Assembly: GCF_000003605.2 (NCBI RefSeq)
Contig: NW_003122325.1
Coordinates: forward strand, 1-53,134
Length of the DNA: 53,134 bases
Direction: 5' to 3'
From: Saccoglossus kowalevskii
Lineage: Eukaryota > Hemichordata > Enteropneusta > Harrimaniidae
A program made the translations under genes and the position numbers. Below, piece by piece: positions 35,470 to 46,925 of the stretch. The first letter of the stretch is position 1; the number at the start of each line of letters is the position of its first letter. The notes under the pieces were generated by a model, which had not been told where the DNA came from, did not search any database, and saw only the letters and a program-made list of their open reading frames with translations.

Positions 35470-36520
35470 GTTCAGGCTGTGTAGATGCAGTTGTGATATG
35501 GTTCAGACTGTAGATGCAGTTGTGATGTGGTTCAGGCTGTGTTGATGCAGTTGTGATGTGGTTCAGGCTATGTAGATGCAGTCCTGCTTGGATTGGATTG
35601 GGCTGTGTTGATGCAGTTGTGATATGGTCCAGGCTGTGTAAATGCAGTCCTGATTCATTTGGGCTTTGTAGATGCAGTTGTGATATGGTTCAGGCTGTGT
35701 AGATGCAGTCCTACTTGATTTGGGCTGTTTTGATGCAGTTGTGATATGGTTCAGGCTGTGTAGATGCAGTTGTGATATGGTTCAGGCTGTGTAGATGCAG
35801 TTGTGATATGGTTCAGGCTGTGTAGATGCAGTTGTGATATGGTTCAGTCTGTGTAGATGCAGTTGTGATATGGTTCAGGTTGTGTAGATGCAGTTGTGAT
35901 ATGGTTCAGGCTGTGTAGATGCAGTTGTGATAGGGTTCAGGCTGTGTAGATGCAGTTGTGATATGGTTCAGGCTGTGTAAATGCAGTTGTGATATGGTTC
36001 AGGCTGTGTAGATGCAGTTGTGATATGGTTCAGGCTGTGTAGATGCAGTTGTGATATGGTTCAGGCTGTGTAGATGCAGTTGTGATATGGTTCAGGCTCT
36101 GTAGATGCAGTTGTGATATGGTTCAGACTGTAGATGCAGTTGTGATATGGTTCAGGCTGTGTTGATGCAGTTGTGATGTGGTTCAGGCTATGTAGATGCA
36201 GTCCTGCTTGGATTGGATTGGGTTGTGTTGATGCAGTTGTGATATGGTCCAGGTTGTGTAGATGCAGTCCTGATTCATTTGGGGTTTGTAGATGCAGTTG
36301 TGATATGGTTCAGGTTGTGTAGATGCAGTCATGCTTGATTTGGGCTGTTTTGATGCAGTTGTGATATGGTTCAGGCTGTGTAGATGCAGTTGTGATATGG
36401 TTCAGGCTGTGTTGATGCAGTTGTGATATGGTTCAATTGTGTAGAAGCAGACCTGATTCATTTGGGCTTTGTAGATGCAGTCCTGATTGGTTTGGGCTTT
36501 GTAGATGCAGTCCTGATTGG
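35470..36520 (+). repeat. Mixed M2 fragments and A run
   Basis: Holds two truncated M2 segments with 35-mers at 35581 and near 36201, separated by an A run with CAGTCTG, GGTTGTG, GATAGGG, GTAAATG and CTCTG. The second has several C-to-T changes (GGGTTGTG, CCAGGTTGTG, GGGGTTTG, CAGGTTGTG). After it comes a short B-rich tail with GTAGAAGCAGACC and two CTTTG B monomers up to a GATTGAAGCAATT variant near 36531. Confidence 0.8.
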
Positions 36521-36974
36521 TGTGGGCTTTGATTGAAGCAATTGTGATATGGTTCAGGCTGTGTAGATGCAGTTGTGATATGGTTCAGGCTGTGTAGATG
36601 CAGTTGTGATATGGTTCAGGCTGTGTAGATGCAGTTGTGATATGGTTCAGGCTGTGTAGATGCAGTTGTGATATGTTTCAGGCTGTGTAGATGCAGTTGT
36701 GATATGGTTCAGGCTATGTAGATGCAGTTGTGACATGGTTCAGGCTGTGTAGATGCAGTTGTGATATGGTTCAGGCTGTGTTGATGCAGTTGTGATGTGG
36801 TTCAGGCTGTGTAGATGCAGTTGTGACATGGTTCAGGCTGTGTAGATGCAGTTGTGACATGGTTCAGGCTGTGTAGATGCAGTTGTGATATGGTTCAGGC
36901 TGTGTAGATGCAGATATGATATGGTTCAGGCAGTGTAGATGCAGTTGTGATATGGTTCAGGCTGTGTAGATGCA

Positions 36975-37284
36975 GTTGTGATATAGTTCAGGCTATGTAG
37001 ATGCAGTTGTGACATGGTTCAGGCTGTGTAGATGCAGTTGTGATATGGTTCAGACTGTAGATGCAGTTGTGATATGGTTCAGGCTGTGTTGATGCAGTTG
37101 TGATGTGGTTCAGGCTATGTAGATGCAGTCCTGCTTGGATTGGATTGGGCTGTGTTGATGCAGTTGTGATATGGTCCAGGCTGTGTAGATGCAGTCCTGA
37201 TTCATTTGGGCTTTGTAGATGCAGTTGTGATATGGTTCAGGCTGTGTAGATGCAGTCCTGCTTGATTTGGGCTGTGTTGATGCA
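36975..37284 (+). repeat. M2 higher-order unit, 310 bp
   Basis: Complete unit, followed by A monomers that become increasingly divergent toward the patch at 37340. Confidence 0.92.
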
Positions 37285-37339
37285 GTTGTGATATGGTTCA
37301 GGCTGTGTAGATGCAGTTGTGATATGGTTCAGGCTGTGT

Positions 37340-37700
37340 AAATGCAGTTGTGATATGGTTCAGGCTGTGTAAATGCAGTTGTGATATGGTTCAGTCTGTG
37401 TAGATGCAGTTGTGATATGGTTCAGGTTGTGTAAATGCAGTTGTGATATGGTTCAAGCTGTGTAGATGCATTTGTGATAGGGTTCAGGCTGTGTAAATGC
37501 ATTTGTGATATGGTTCAGGCTGTGTAAATGCAGTTGTGATATGGTTCAGGCTGTGTAGATGCAGTTGTGATATGGTTCAGGCTGTGTTGATGCATTTGTG
37601 ATGTGTTTCAGGCTGTGTAGATGCACTCCTGCTTGATATGGTTCAGGCTGTGTAGATGCAGTTGTGATATGGTTCTGTCTGTGTAGATGCAGTTGTGATA
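37340..37700 (+). repeat. Degenerate satellite patch
   Basis: Monomers with GTAAATGCAG repeated, TTCAAGCTG, GCATTTGTG, a GTTGATGCATTTGTGATG monomer, GCACTCCTGCTTGATATGG and TTCTGTCTG. The CTGCTTGATATGG join fuses the start of an M2-type monomer to an A monomer. It lies between M2 at 36975 and the A run that precedes cassette 3. Confidence 0.8.
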
Positions 37701-37799
37701 TAGTTCAGGCTGTGTAGATGCAGTTGTGATATGGTTCAGGCTGTGTAGATGCAGTTGTGATAAGGTTCAGGCTGTGTAGATGCAGTTGTGATATGGTTC

Positions 37800-37880
37800 A
37801 GACTGTGTGGATGCAGTTGTGATATGGTTCAGACTGTGTGGATGCAGTTGTGATATGGTTCAGGCTGTGTGGATGCAGTT
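37800..37880 (+). repeat. Local run of GTGTGGATG monomers
   Basis: Three consecutive monomers have CTGTGTGGATGCAG in place of CTGTGTAGATGCAG, two of them also with CAGACTG. I did not notice the variant elsewhere in the window. It sits about 70 bp before cassette 3 and looks like a very recent amplification of one monomer. Confidence 0.85.
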
Positions 37881-37941
37881 GTGATATGGTTCAGGCTGTG
37901 TAGATGCAGTTGTGATATGGTTCAGGCTGTGTAGATGCAGT

Positions 37942-38007
37942 CCTGTTCACCTTCAAGATTTTAGCACAATGTAAAACTAGAACTCTGCATGGACGACTGG
38001 CTCATAC
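37942..38007 (+). repeat. Non-satellite cassette, copy 3
   Basis: The same junction as copy 2: the array reads GATGCAGTCCTG, then GTTCACCTTCAAGAT, the shared TTTAGCACAATG, GGACGACTGG and CATACGGTG. It then returns to satellite with GGATGTGTAGATGC and TTTTGATTTGTTTGGGC. The offset from copy 2 is 12,962 bp and the following several hundred bases also match those after copy 2, so cassette and B-rich block were duplicated together. Confidence 0.93.
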
Positions 38008-38990
38008 GGTGTAGATGGTTCAGGATGTGTAGATGCAGTTTTGATTTGTTTGGGCTTTGTAGATGCAGTTGTGACATGGTTCAGGCTGTGTAGATGCAGT
38101 CCTGATTGGTTTGGGCTGTGTTGATGCAGTTGTGATATGGTTCAGACTGTGTAGATTCAGTTGTGATATGGTTCAGGCTGTGTAGATGCAGTCCTGATTG
38201 CTTTGGGCTTTGCAGATGCAGTTCTGATTGGTTTGGGCTTTGTAGATGCAGTTGTGATATGGTTCAGGCTGTGAAGATGCAGTCCTGATTGGTTTGGGCT
38301 GTGTTGATGCAGTTGTGATATGGTTCAACTGTGTAGAAGCAGTCCTGATTCATTTGGGCTTTGGAGATGCAGTCGTGATTGGTTTGGGCTGTGTTGATGC
38401 AGTTGTGATATGGTTCAGGCTGTGTAGATGCAGTCCTGATTGGTTTGGGCTGTGTTGATGCAGTTGTGATATGGTTCGGGCTGTGTTGATGCAGTTGTGA
38501 TATGGTTCAATTGTGTAGAAGCAGTCCTGATTCATTTGGGCTTTGTAGATGCAGTCCTGATTGGTTTGGGCTGTGTTGATGCAGTTGTGATATGGTTCAG
38601 GCTGTGTTGATGCAGTTGTGATATGGTTCAATTGTGTAGAAGCAGACCTGATTCATTTGGGCTTTGTAAATGCAGTCCTGATTGGTTTGGGCTTTGTAGA
38701 TGCAGTCCTGATTGGTGTGGGCTTTGTAGATGCAGTTCTGATTGGTTTGAGCTTTGTATATGCAGTTGTGATATGGTTCAGGCTGTGTAGATGCAGTCCT
38801 GATTGGTTTGGGCTGTGTTGATGCAGTTGTGATATGGTTTACGCTGTGTAGATGCAGTTGTGATATGGTTCAGCTGTGTAGATGCAGTCCTGATTGGTTT
38901 GGGCTTTGTAGATGCAGTTGTGATATGGTTCAGGCTGTGTAGATGCAGTCCTGATTGGTTTGGGCTGTGTTGATGCAGTTGTGACATGGT
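38008..38990 (+). repeat. B-rich block after cassette 3
   Basis: Alternating B (GTCCTG, GTCGTG and GTTCTG forms, CTTTG and GTTGATG forms), GATTCATTTGGG and A monomers. It contains two GGTTCAATTGTGTAGAAGC monomers and one GGTTCGGGC, one of the few CpG sites. The 38140-38390 part is the sister of 25178-25428. 38400-38720 recurs at about 45900-46240 and 51720-51990. Confidence 0.9.
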
Positions 38991-39220
38991 TCAGGCTGTG
39001 TAGATGCAGTTGTGATATGGTTCAGGCTATGCAGATGCAGTTGTGATATGGTTCAGACTGTGTAGATGAAGTTGTGATATGGTTCAGGCTGTGTAGATGC
39101 AGTTGTGATATGGTTCAGGCTGTGTAGATGCAGTTGTGATATGGTTCAGGCTGTGTAGATGCAGTTGTGATATGGTTCAGGCTGTGTAGATGCAGTTGTG
39201 ATATGGTTCAGGCTGTGTAG

Positions 39221-39780
39221 ATGCAGTCCTGATTGGTTTGGGCTGTGTAGATGCAGTCCTGATTGGTTTGGGCTTTGTAGATGCAGTTGTGATATGGTTC
39301 AGGCTGTGTAGATGCAGTCCTGATTGGTTTGGGCTGTGTTGATGCAGTTGTGATATGGTTCAGGCTGTGTAGATGCAGTCCTGATTGGTTTGGGCTGTGT
39401 TGATGCAGTTGTGATATGGTTCAACTGTGTAGAAGCAGTCGTGATTCATTTGGGCTTTGTAGATGCAGTCGTGATTGGTTTGGGCTGTGTTGATGCAGTT
39501 GTGACATGGTTCAGGCTGTGTAGATGCAGTCCTGATTGGTTTGGGCTGTGTTGATGCAGTTGTGATATGGTTCAGGCTGTGTTGATGCAGTTGTGGTATG
39601 GTTCAACTGTGTAGAAGCAGTCCTGATTCATTTGGGCTTTGTAGATGCAGTCCTGATTGGTTTGGGCTTTGTAGATGCAGTTGTGATATGGTTCAGGCTG
39701 TGTAGATGCAGTTGTGATTAATTTGGGCTGTGTAGATGCAGTCCTGATAGGTTCGGGCAGTGTAGATGCTGTTGTGACAT
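39221..39780 (+). repeat. B-rich block containing 408-bp module, copy 2
   Basis: 39261-39668 is the second copy of the 408-bp module, with its GTGGTATGGTTCAACTG landmark at 39590; it starts GATTGGTTTGGGC where the others have GATTGGTTTGAGC. It ends with a GTTGTGATTAATTTGGGC monomer and CCTGATAGGTTCGGGC, a pair also found at 46851-46910. Confidence 0.9.
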
Positions 39781-41225
39781 GGTTCAGGCTGTGTAGATGC
39801 AGTTGTGATATGGTTCAGGCTGTGTAGATGCAGTTGTGATATGGTTCAGGCTGTGTAGATGCAGTTGTGATATGGTTCAGACTGTGTAGATGAAGTTGTG
39901 ATATGGTTCAGGCTGTGTAGATGCAGTTGTGATATGGTTCAGGCTGTGTAGATGCAGTTGTGATGTGGTTCAGGCTGTGTAGATACAGTTGTGATATGGT
40001 TCAGGCTGTGTAGATGCAGTTGTGATATGGCTCAGGCTGTGTAGATGCAGTCCTGATTGGTTTGGGCTGTGTAGATGCAGTTGTGATATGGTTCAGGCTG
40101 TTTAGAAGCAGTTGTGATATGGTTCAGGCTGTGTAGATGCAGTTGTGATATGGTTCAGGCTGTGTAGATGCAGTTGTGTTATGGTTCAGGCAGTGTAGAT
40201 GCAGTTGTGACATGGTTCAGGCTGTGTAGATGCAGTTGTGATATGGTTCAGGCTGTGTAGATGCAGTTGTGATATGGTTCAGGCTGTGTAGATGCAGTTG
40301 TGATATGGTTCAGGCTGTGTAGATGCAGTCCTGATTGGTTTGGGCTGTGTAGATGCAGTTGTGATATGGTTCAGGCTGTGTAGATGCAGTTGTGATATGG
40401 TTCAGGCTGTGTAGATGCAGTTGTGATATGGTTCAGGCTGTGTAGATGCAAATTGTGACATGGTACAGGCTGTGTAGATGCAGTCCTGATTGGTTTGGGC
40501 TGTGTAGATGCAGTCCTGATTTGGTTTGGGCTGTGTAGATGCAGTTGTGATGTGGTTCAGGCTGTGTAGATGCAGTTGTGATATGGTTCAGGCTGTGTAG
40601 ATGCAGTTGTGATATGGTTCAGACTGTAGATGCAGTTGTGATATGGTTCAGGCTGTGTTGATGCAGTTGTGATGTGGCTCAGGCTATGTAGATGCAGTCC
40701 TGCTTGGATTGGCTTGGGCTGTGTTGATGCAGTTGTGATATGGTCCAGGCTGTGTAGATGCAGTCCTGATTCATTTGGGCTTTGTAGATGCAGTTGTGAT
40801 ATGGTTCAGGCTGTGTAGATGCAGTCCTGCTTGATTTGGGCTGTGTTGATGCAGTTGTGATATGGTTCAGGCTGTGTAGATGCAGTTGTGATATGGTTTC
40901 AGGCTGTGTAGATGCAGTTGTGATAGGGTTCAGGCTGTGTAGATGCAGTTGTGATATGGTTCAGGCTGTGTAGATGCAGTTGTGATAGGTTCAGGCTGTG
41001 TAGATGCAGTTGTGATATGGTTCAGGCTGTGTAGATGCAGTTGTGATATGGTTCAGGCTGTGTAGATGCAGTTGTGATATGGTTCAGGCTGTGTAGATGC
41101 AGTTGTGATATGGTTCAGGCTGTGTAGATGCAGTTGTGATATGGTTCAGGCTGTGTAGATGCAGTTGTGATATGGTTCAGGCTATGTAGATGCAGTTGTG
41201 ATATGGTTCAGGCTGTGTAGATGCA

Positions 41226-41596
41226 GTTGTGACATGGTACAGGCTGTGTAGATGCAGTCCTGATTGGTTTGGGCTGTGTAGATGCAGTTGTGATATGGTT
41301 CAGGCTGTGTTGATGCAGTTGTGATGTGGTTCAGGCTGTGTAGATGCAGTTGTGACATGGTTCAGGCTGTGTAGATGCAGTCCTGATATGGTTCAGACTG
41401 TGTAGATGCAGTTGTGATATGGTTCAGGCTGTGTAGATGCAGTTGTGATATGGTTCAGGCTGTGTAAATGCAGATATGATATGGTTCAGGCTGTGTAGAT
41501 GCAGTTGTGATATGGTTCAGGCTGTGTTGATGCAGTTGTGACATGGTTCAGGCTATGTTGATGCAGTTGTGACATGGTTCAGGCTGTGTAGATGCA
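41226..41596 (+). repeat. M1 higher-order unit, 371 bp, rearranged end
   Basis: One-B M1 in which the CAGACTG monomer has CCTGATATGG, type E ends GGCTGTG instead of GGCAGTG, and the CTATG monomer is altered to ACATGG with CTATGTTGATG. Length is preserved despite the changes, so substitution or conversion rather than slippage made them. Confidence 0.85.
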
Positions 41597-41788
41597 GTTG
41601 TGATATGGTTCAGGCTGTGTTGATGCAGTTGTGATGTGGTTCAGGCTGTGTAGATGCAGTTGTGATATAGTTCAGGCTATGTAGATGCAGTTGTGACATG
41701 GTTCAGGCTGTGTAGATGCAGTTGTGATATGGTTCAGACTGTAGATGCAGTTGTGATATGGTTCAGGCTGTGTTGATGCAGTTGTGAT

Positions 41789-41891
41789 ATGGTTCAGGAT
41801 GTGTCGATGCAGTCTTGATTTGTTTGGGCTGTGTAGATGCAGTTGTGATATTGTTCAGGCTGTGTAAATGCACATATGATATGGTTCAGGC
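41789..41891 (+). repeat. Internal copy of the array-edge monomers
   Basis: Identical over 103 bases to 177-279 (constant offset 41,612), including GTGTCGATG, TCTTGATTTGTTTGGGC, GATATTGTTC and GCACATATG. The cassette that precedes this segment at the edge is absent here; upstream is an M2 fragment and downstream a TGTAGTCCTGCTTGATTTGGG monomer. It is a patch of edge sequence placed inside the array. Confidence 0.93.
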
Positions 41892-41940
41892 TGTGTAGAT
41901 GTAGTCCTGCTTGATTTGGGCTGTGTTGATGCAGTTGTGA

Positions 41941-42345
41941 TATGGTTCAGGCTGTGTAGATGCAGTTGTGATATGGTTCAGGCTGTGTAGATGCAGTTGT
42001 GATATGGTTCAGGCTGTGTAGATGCAGTTGTGATATGGTTCAGGCTGTGTAGATGCAGTTGTGATATGGTTCAGGTTGTGTAGATGCAGTTGTGATATGG
42101 TTCAGGCTGTGTAGATGCAGTTGTGATAGGGTTCAGGCTGTGTAGATGCAGTTGTGATATGGTTCAGGCTGTGTAAATGCAGTTGTGATATGGTTCAGGC
42201 TGTGTAGATGCAGTTGTGATATGGTTCAGGCTGTGTAGATGCAGTTGTGATATGGTTCAGGCTGTGTAGATGCAGTTGTGATATGGTTCAGGCTGTGTAG
42301 ATGCAGTTGTGATATGGTTCAGGCTGTGTAGATGCAGTTGTGACA
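41941..42345 (+). repeat. A-monomer run
   Basis: Thirteen A monomers with the usual GGTTGTG, GATAGGG, GTAAATG order, following the edge-derived patch and a lone M2-type last monomer. The same run follows the M2 units at 28495 and 42585. Confidence 0.85.
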
Positions 42346-42584
42346 TGGTTCAGGCTGTGTAGATGCAGTTGTGATATGGTTCAGGCTGTATAGATGCAGT
42401 TGTGATGTGGTTCAGGCTGTGTAGATGCAGTTGTGTCATGGTTCAGGCTGTGTAGATGCAGTTGTGACATGGTTCAGGCTGTGTAGATGCAGTTGTGATA
42501 TGGTTCAGACTGTGTAGATGCAGATATGATATGGTTCAGGCAGTGTAGATGCAGTTGTGATATGGTTCAGGCTGTGTAGATGCA

Positions 42585-42894
42585 GTTGTGATATAGTTCA
42601 GGCTATGTAGATGCAGTTGTGACATGGTTCAGGCTGTGTAGATGCAGTTGTGATATGGTTCAGACTGTAGATGCAGTTGTGATATGGTTCAGGCTGTGTT
42701 GATACAGTTGTGATGTGGTTCAGGCTATGTAGATGCAGTCCTGCTTGGATTGGATTGGGCTGTGTTGATGCAGTTATGATATGGTCCAGGCTGTGTAGAT
42801 GCAGTCCTGATTCATTTGGGCTTTGTAGATGCAGTTGTGATATGGTTCAGGCTGTGTAGATGTAGTCCTGCTTGATTTGGGCTGTGTTGATGCA
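42585..42894 (+). repeat. M2 higher-order unit, 310 bp
   Basis: Complete unit with private GATACAGTTG, GCAGTTATGATATGGTCC and TGTAGTCC. The GTTATGATATGGTCC change also occurs in the M2 segment at 48239-48390. A second 35-mer lies at 43238. Confidence 0.92.
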
Positions 42895-44719
42895 GTTGTG
42901 ATATGGTTCAGGCTGTGTAGATGCAGTTGTGATATGGTTCAGGCTGTGTAGATGCAGTTGTGATATGGTTCAGGCTGTGTAGATGCAGTTGTGATATGGT
43001 TCAGTCTGTGTAGATGCAGTTGTGATATGGTTCAGGTTGTGTAGATGCAGTTGTGATATGGTTCAGGCTGTGTAGATGCAGTTGTGATAGGGTTCAGGCT
43101 GTGTAGATGCAGTTGTGATATGGTTCAGGCTGTGTAAATGCAGTTGTGATATGGTTCAGGCTGTGTAGATGCAGTTGTGATATGGTTCAGGCTGTGTTGA
43201 TGCAGTTGTGATGTGGTTCAGGCTGTGTAGATGCAGTCCTGCTTGGATTGGATTGGGCTGTGTTGATGCAGTTGTGATATGGTCCAGGCTGTGTAGATGC
43301 AGTCCTGATTCATTTGGGCTTTGTAGATGCAGTTGTGATATGGTTCAGGCTGTGTAGATGCAGTCCTGCTTGATTTGGGCTGTGTTGATGCAGTTGTGAT
43401 ATGGTTCAGGCTGTGTAGATGCAGTTGTGATATGGTTCAGGCTGTGTAGATGCAGTTGTGATATGGTTCAGGCTGTGTAGATGCAGTTGTGATATGGTTC
43501 AGGCTGTGTAGATGCAGTTGTGATATGGTTCAGGTTGTGTAGATGCAGTTGTGATATGGTTCAGGCTGTGTAGATGCAGTTGTGATAGGGTTCAGGCTGT
43601 GTAGATGCAGTTGTGATATGGTTCAGGCTGTGTAAATGCAGTTGTGATATGGTTCAGGCTGTGTAGATGCAGTTGTGATATGGTTCAGGCTGTGTAGATG
43701 CAGTTGTGATATGGTTCAGGCTATGTAGATGCAGTTGTGATATGGTTCAGGCTGTGTAGATGCAGTTGTGACATGGTACAGGCTGTGTAGATGCAGTCCT
43801 GATTGGTTTGGGCTGTGTAGATGCAGTCCTGATTGGTTTGGGCTGTGTAGATGCAGTTGTGATATGGTTCAGGCTGTGTTTATGCAGTTGTGATATGGTT
43901 CAGGCTGTGTAGATGCAGTCCTGATTCATTTGGGCTTTGTAGATGCAGTTGTGATATGGTTCAGGCTGTGTAGATGCAGTCCTGATTCATTTGGGCTTTG
44001 TAGATGCAGTTGTGATATGGTTCAGGCTGTGTAGATGCAGTCCTGCTTGATTTGGGCTGTGTTGATGCAGTTGTGATATGGTTCAGGCTGTGTAGATGCA
44101 GTTGTGATATGGTTCAGGCTGTGTAGATGCAGTTGTGATATGGTTCAGGCTGTGTAGATGCAGTTGTGATATGGTTCAGGCTGTGTAGATGCAGTTGTGA
44201 TTCATTTGGGCTGTGTAGATGCAGTTGTGATGTGGTTCAGGCTGTGTAGATGCAGTTGTGATATGGTTCAGGCTGTGTAGGTGCAGTTGTGATATGGTTC
44301 AGGCTGTGTAGATGCAGTCCTGATATGGTTTGGGCTGTGTAGATGCAGTTGTGATATGGTTCAGGCTGTGTAGAAGCAGTTGTGATATGGTTCAGGCTGT
44401 GTAGATGCAGTTGTGATATGGTTCAGGCTGTGTAGATGCAGTTGTGATATGGTTCAGGCTGTGTAGATGCAGTTGTGATATGGTTCAGGCTGTGTAGATG
44501 CAGTTGTGATATGGTTCAGGCTGTGTAGATGCAGTTGTGATATGGTTCAGGCTGTGTAGATGCAGTTGTGACATGGTTCAGGCTGTGTAGATGCAGTTGT
44601 GATATGGTTCAGGCTGTGTAGATGCAGTTGTGATATGGTTCAGGCTGTGTAGATGCAGATATGATATGGTTCAGGCAGTGTAGATGCAGTTGTGATATGG
44701 TTCAGGCTGTGTAGATGCA

Positions 44720-45029
44720 GTTGTGATATAGTTCAGGCTATGTAGATGCAGTTGTGACATGTTTCAGGCTGTGTAGATGCAGTTGTGATATGGTTCAGAC
44801 TGTAGATGCAGTTGTGATATGGTTCAGGCTGTGTTGATGCAGTTGTGATGTGGTGCAGGCTGTGTAGATGCATTCCTGCTTGGATTGGATTGGGCTGTGT
44901 TGATGCAGTTGTGATATGGTCCAGGCTGTTTAGATGCAGTCCTGATTCATTTGGGCTTTGTAGATGCAGTTGTGATATGGTTCAGGCTGTGTATATGCAG
45001 TCCTGCTTGATTTGGGCTGTGTTGATGCA
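44720..45029 (+). repeat. M2 higher-order unit, 310 bp
   Basis: Complete unit with several private changes (ACATGTTTC, GATGTGGTGCAGG, GCATTCCTGCTTGG, CTGTTTAG, GTATATGCAGTCC). It leads into the divergent patch at 45040, so divergence seems to begin inside this unit. Confidence 0.9.
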
Positions 45030-45039
45030 GTTGTGATAT

Positions 45040-45545
45040 GGGTCAGGCTGTGTAGACGCAGTTGTGATATGGTTCAGGCTGTGTAGATGCATTTGTGATA
45101 TGGTTCACGCTGTGTAGATGCAGTTGTGATATGGTTCAAGCTGTGTAGATGCAGTTGTGATATGGTTCAGGTTGTGTAGATGCAGTTGTGATATGGTTCA
45201 GGCTGTGTAGATGCAGTTGTGATAGGGTTCAGGCTGTGTAATGCAGTTGTGATATGGTTCAGGCTGTGTAAATGCAGTTGTGATATGGTTCAGGCTGTGT
45301 AATGCAGTTGTGATATGGTTCAGGCTGTGTAATGCATTTGTGATATGGTTCAGGCTGTGTAATGCATTTGTGATATGGTTCAAGCTGTGTAGATGCATTG
45401 TGATATGGTTCAGCTATGTAATGCATTGTGACATGGTTTCAGCTGTGTATTGCAGTTGTGATATGGTTCAGCTGTGTTGATGCAGTTGTGATGTGGTTCA
45501 GCTGTGTAATGCAATTGTGTCATGGTTTCACGCTGTGTAAATGCA
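45040..45545 (+). repeat. Degenerate and indel-rich patch
   Basis: Monomers shorten to 29 or 30 bp through loss of a base in TAGATGC (GTAATGC five or more times), loss of G in AGGCTG (CAGCTGTG, CAGCTATG) and GCATTG. Further changes are GCATTTGTG, GGTTTCACGC, GTATTGCAG and GTGTCATGG. Indels at a few fixed points of the monomer, like those at 5340-5420, suggest systematic consensus error on top of real variants. Confidence 0.8.
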
Positions 45546-45559
45546 GTTGTGACATGGTT

Positions 45560-46925
45560 CAGGCTGTGTAGATGCAGTCATGATATGGTTTGGGCTGTGT
45601 AGATGCAGTCTTGATTGGTTTGGGCTGTGTTGATGCAGTTGTGATATGGTTCAGACTGTGTAGATGCAGTTGTGATATGGTTCAGGCTGTGTAGATGCAG
45701 TCATGATTGGTTTGGGCTTTGCAGATGCAGTCCTGATTGGTTTGGGCTTTGTAGATGCAGTTGTGATATGGTTCAGGCTGTGAAGATGCAGTCCTCATTG
45801 GTTTGGGCTGTGTTGATGCAGTTGTGATATGGTTCAACTGTGTAGAAGCAGTCCTGATTCATTTGGGCTTTGTAGATGCAGTCGTGATTGGTTTGGGCTG
45901 TGTTGATGCAGTTGTGATATGGTTCAGGCTGTGTAGATGCAGTCCTGATTGGTTTGGGCTGTGTTGATGCAGTTGTGATATGGTTCGGGCTGTGTTGATG
46001 CAGTTGTGATATGGTTCAATTGTGTAGAAGCAGTCCTGATTCATTTGGGCTTTGTAGATGCAGTCCTGATTGGTTTGGGCTGTGTTGATGCAGTTGTGAT
46101 ATGGTTCAGGCTGTGTTGATGCAGTTGTGATATGGTTCAATTGTGTAGAAGCAGTCCTGATTCATTTGGGCTTTGTAGATGCAGTCCTGATTGGTTTGGG
46201 CTTTGTAGATGCAGTCCTGATTGGTGTGGGCTTTGTTGATGCAGTTGTGATATGGTTCAGGCTGTGTAGATGCAGTTATGATATGGTTCAGGCTGTGTAG
46301 ATGCAGTCCTGATTGGTCTGGGCTTTGTAGATGCAGTTCTGATTGGTTTGAGCTTTGTAGATGCAGTTGTGATATGGTTTAGGCTGTGTAGATGCAGTCC
46401 TGATTGGTTTGGGCTGTGTTGATGCAGTTGTGATATGGTTCAGGCTGTGTAGATGCAGTCCTGATTGGTTTGGGCTGTGTTGATGCAGTTGTGATATGGT
46501 TCAACTGTGTAGAAGCAGTCGTGATTCATTTGGGCTTTGTAGATGCAGTCGTGATTGGTTTGGGCTGTGTTGATGCAGTTGTGACATGGTTCAGGCTGTG
46601 TAGATGCAGTCCTGATTGGTTTGGGCTGTGTTGATGCAGTTGTGATATGGTTCAGGCTGTGTTGATGCAGTTGTGGTATGGTTCAACTGTGTAGAAGCAG
46701 TCCTGATTCATTTGGGCTTTGTAGATGCAGTCCTGATTGGTTTGGGCTTTGTAGATGCAGTTGTGATATGGTTCAGGCTGTGTAGATGTAGTCCTGATTG
46801 GTTTGGGCTGTGTTGATGCAGTTGTGATATGGTTTAGGCTGTGTAGATGCAGTTGTGATTAATTTGGGCTGTGTAGATGCAGTCCTGATAGGTTCGGGCT
46901 GTGTAGATGCAGTCCTGATAGGTTC
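45560..46925 (+). repeat. Longest internal B-rich block (about 1.37 kb)
   Basis: Contains the CAGATG/GTGAAGATG module (45649-45899), two GGTTCAATTGTGTAGAAGC monomers, the third 408-bp module (46341-46748, with GTGGTATGG at 46670) and the GATTAATTTGGG/GATAGGTTCGGGC pair. Unlike the other copies of this assembly at 25046 and 38008, it has no cassette in front; the expected place (near 45550) lies at the end of the indel-rich patch. Confidence 0.9.
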
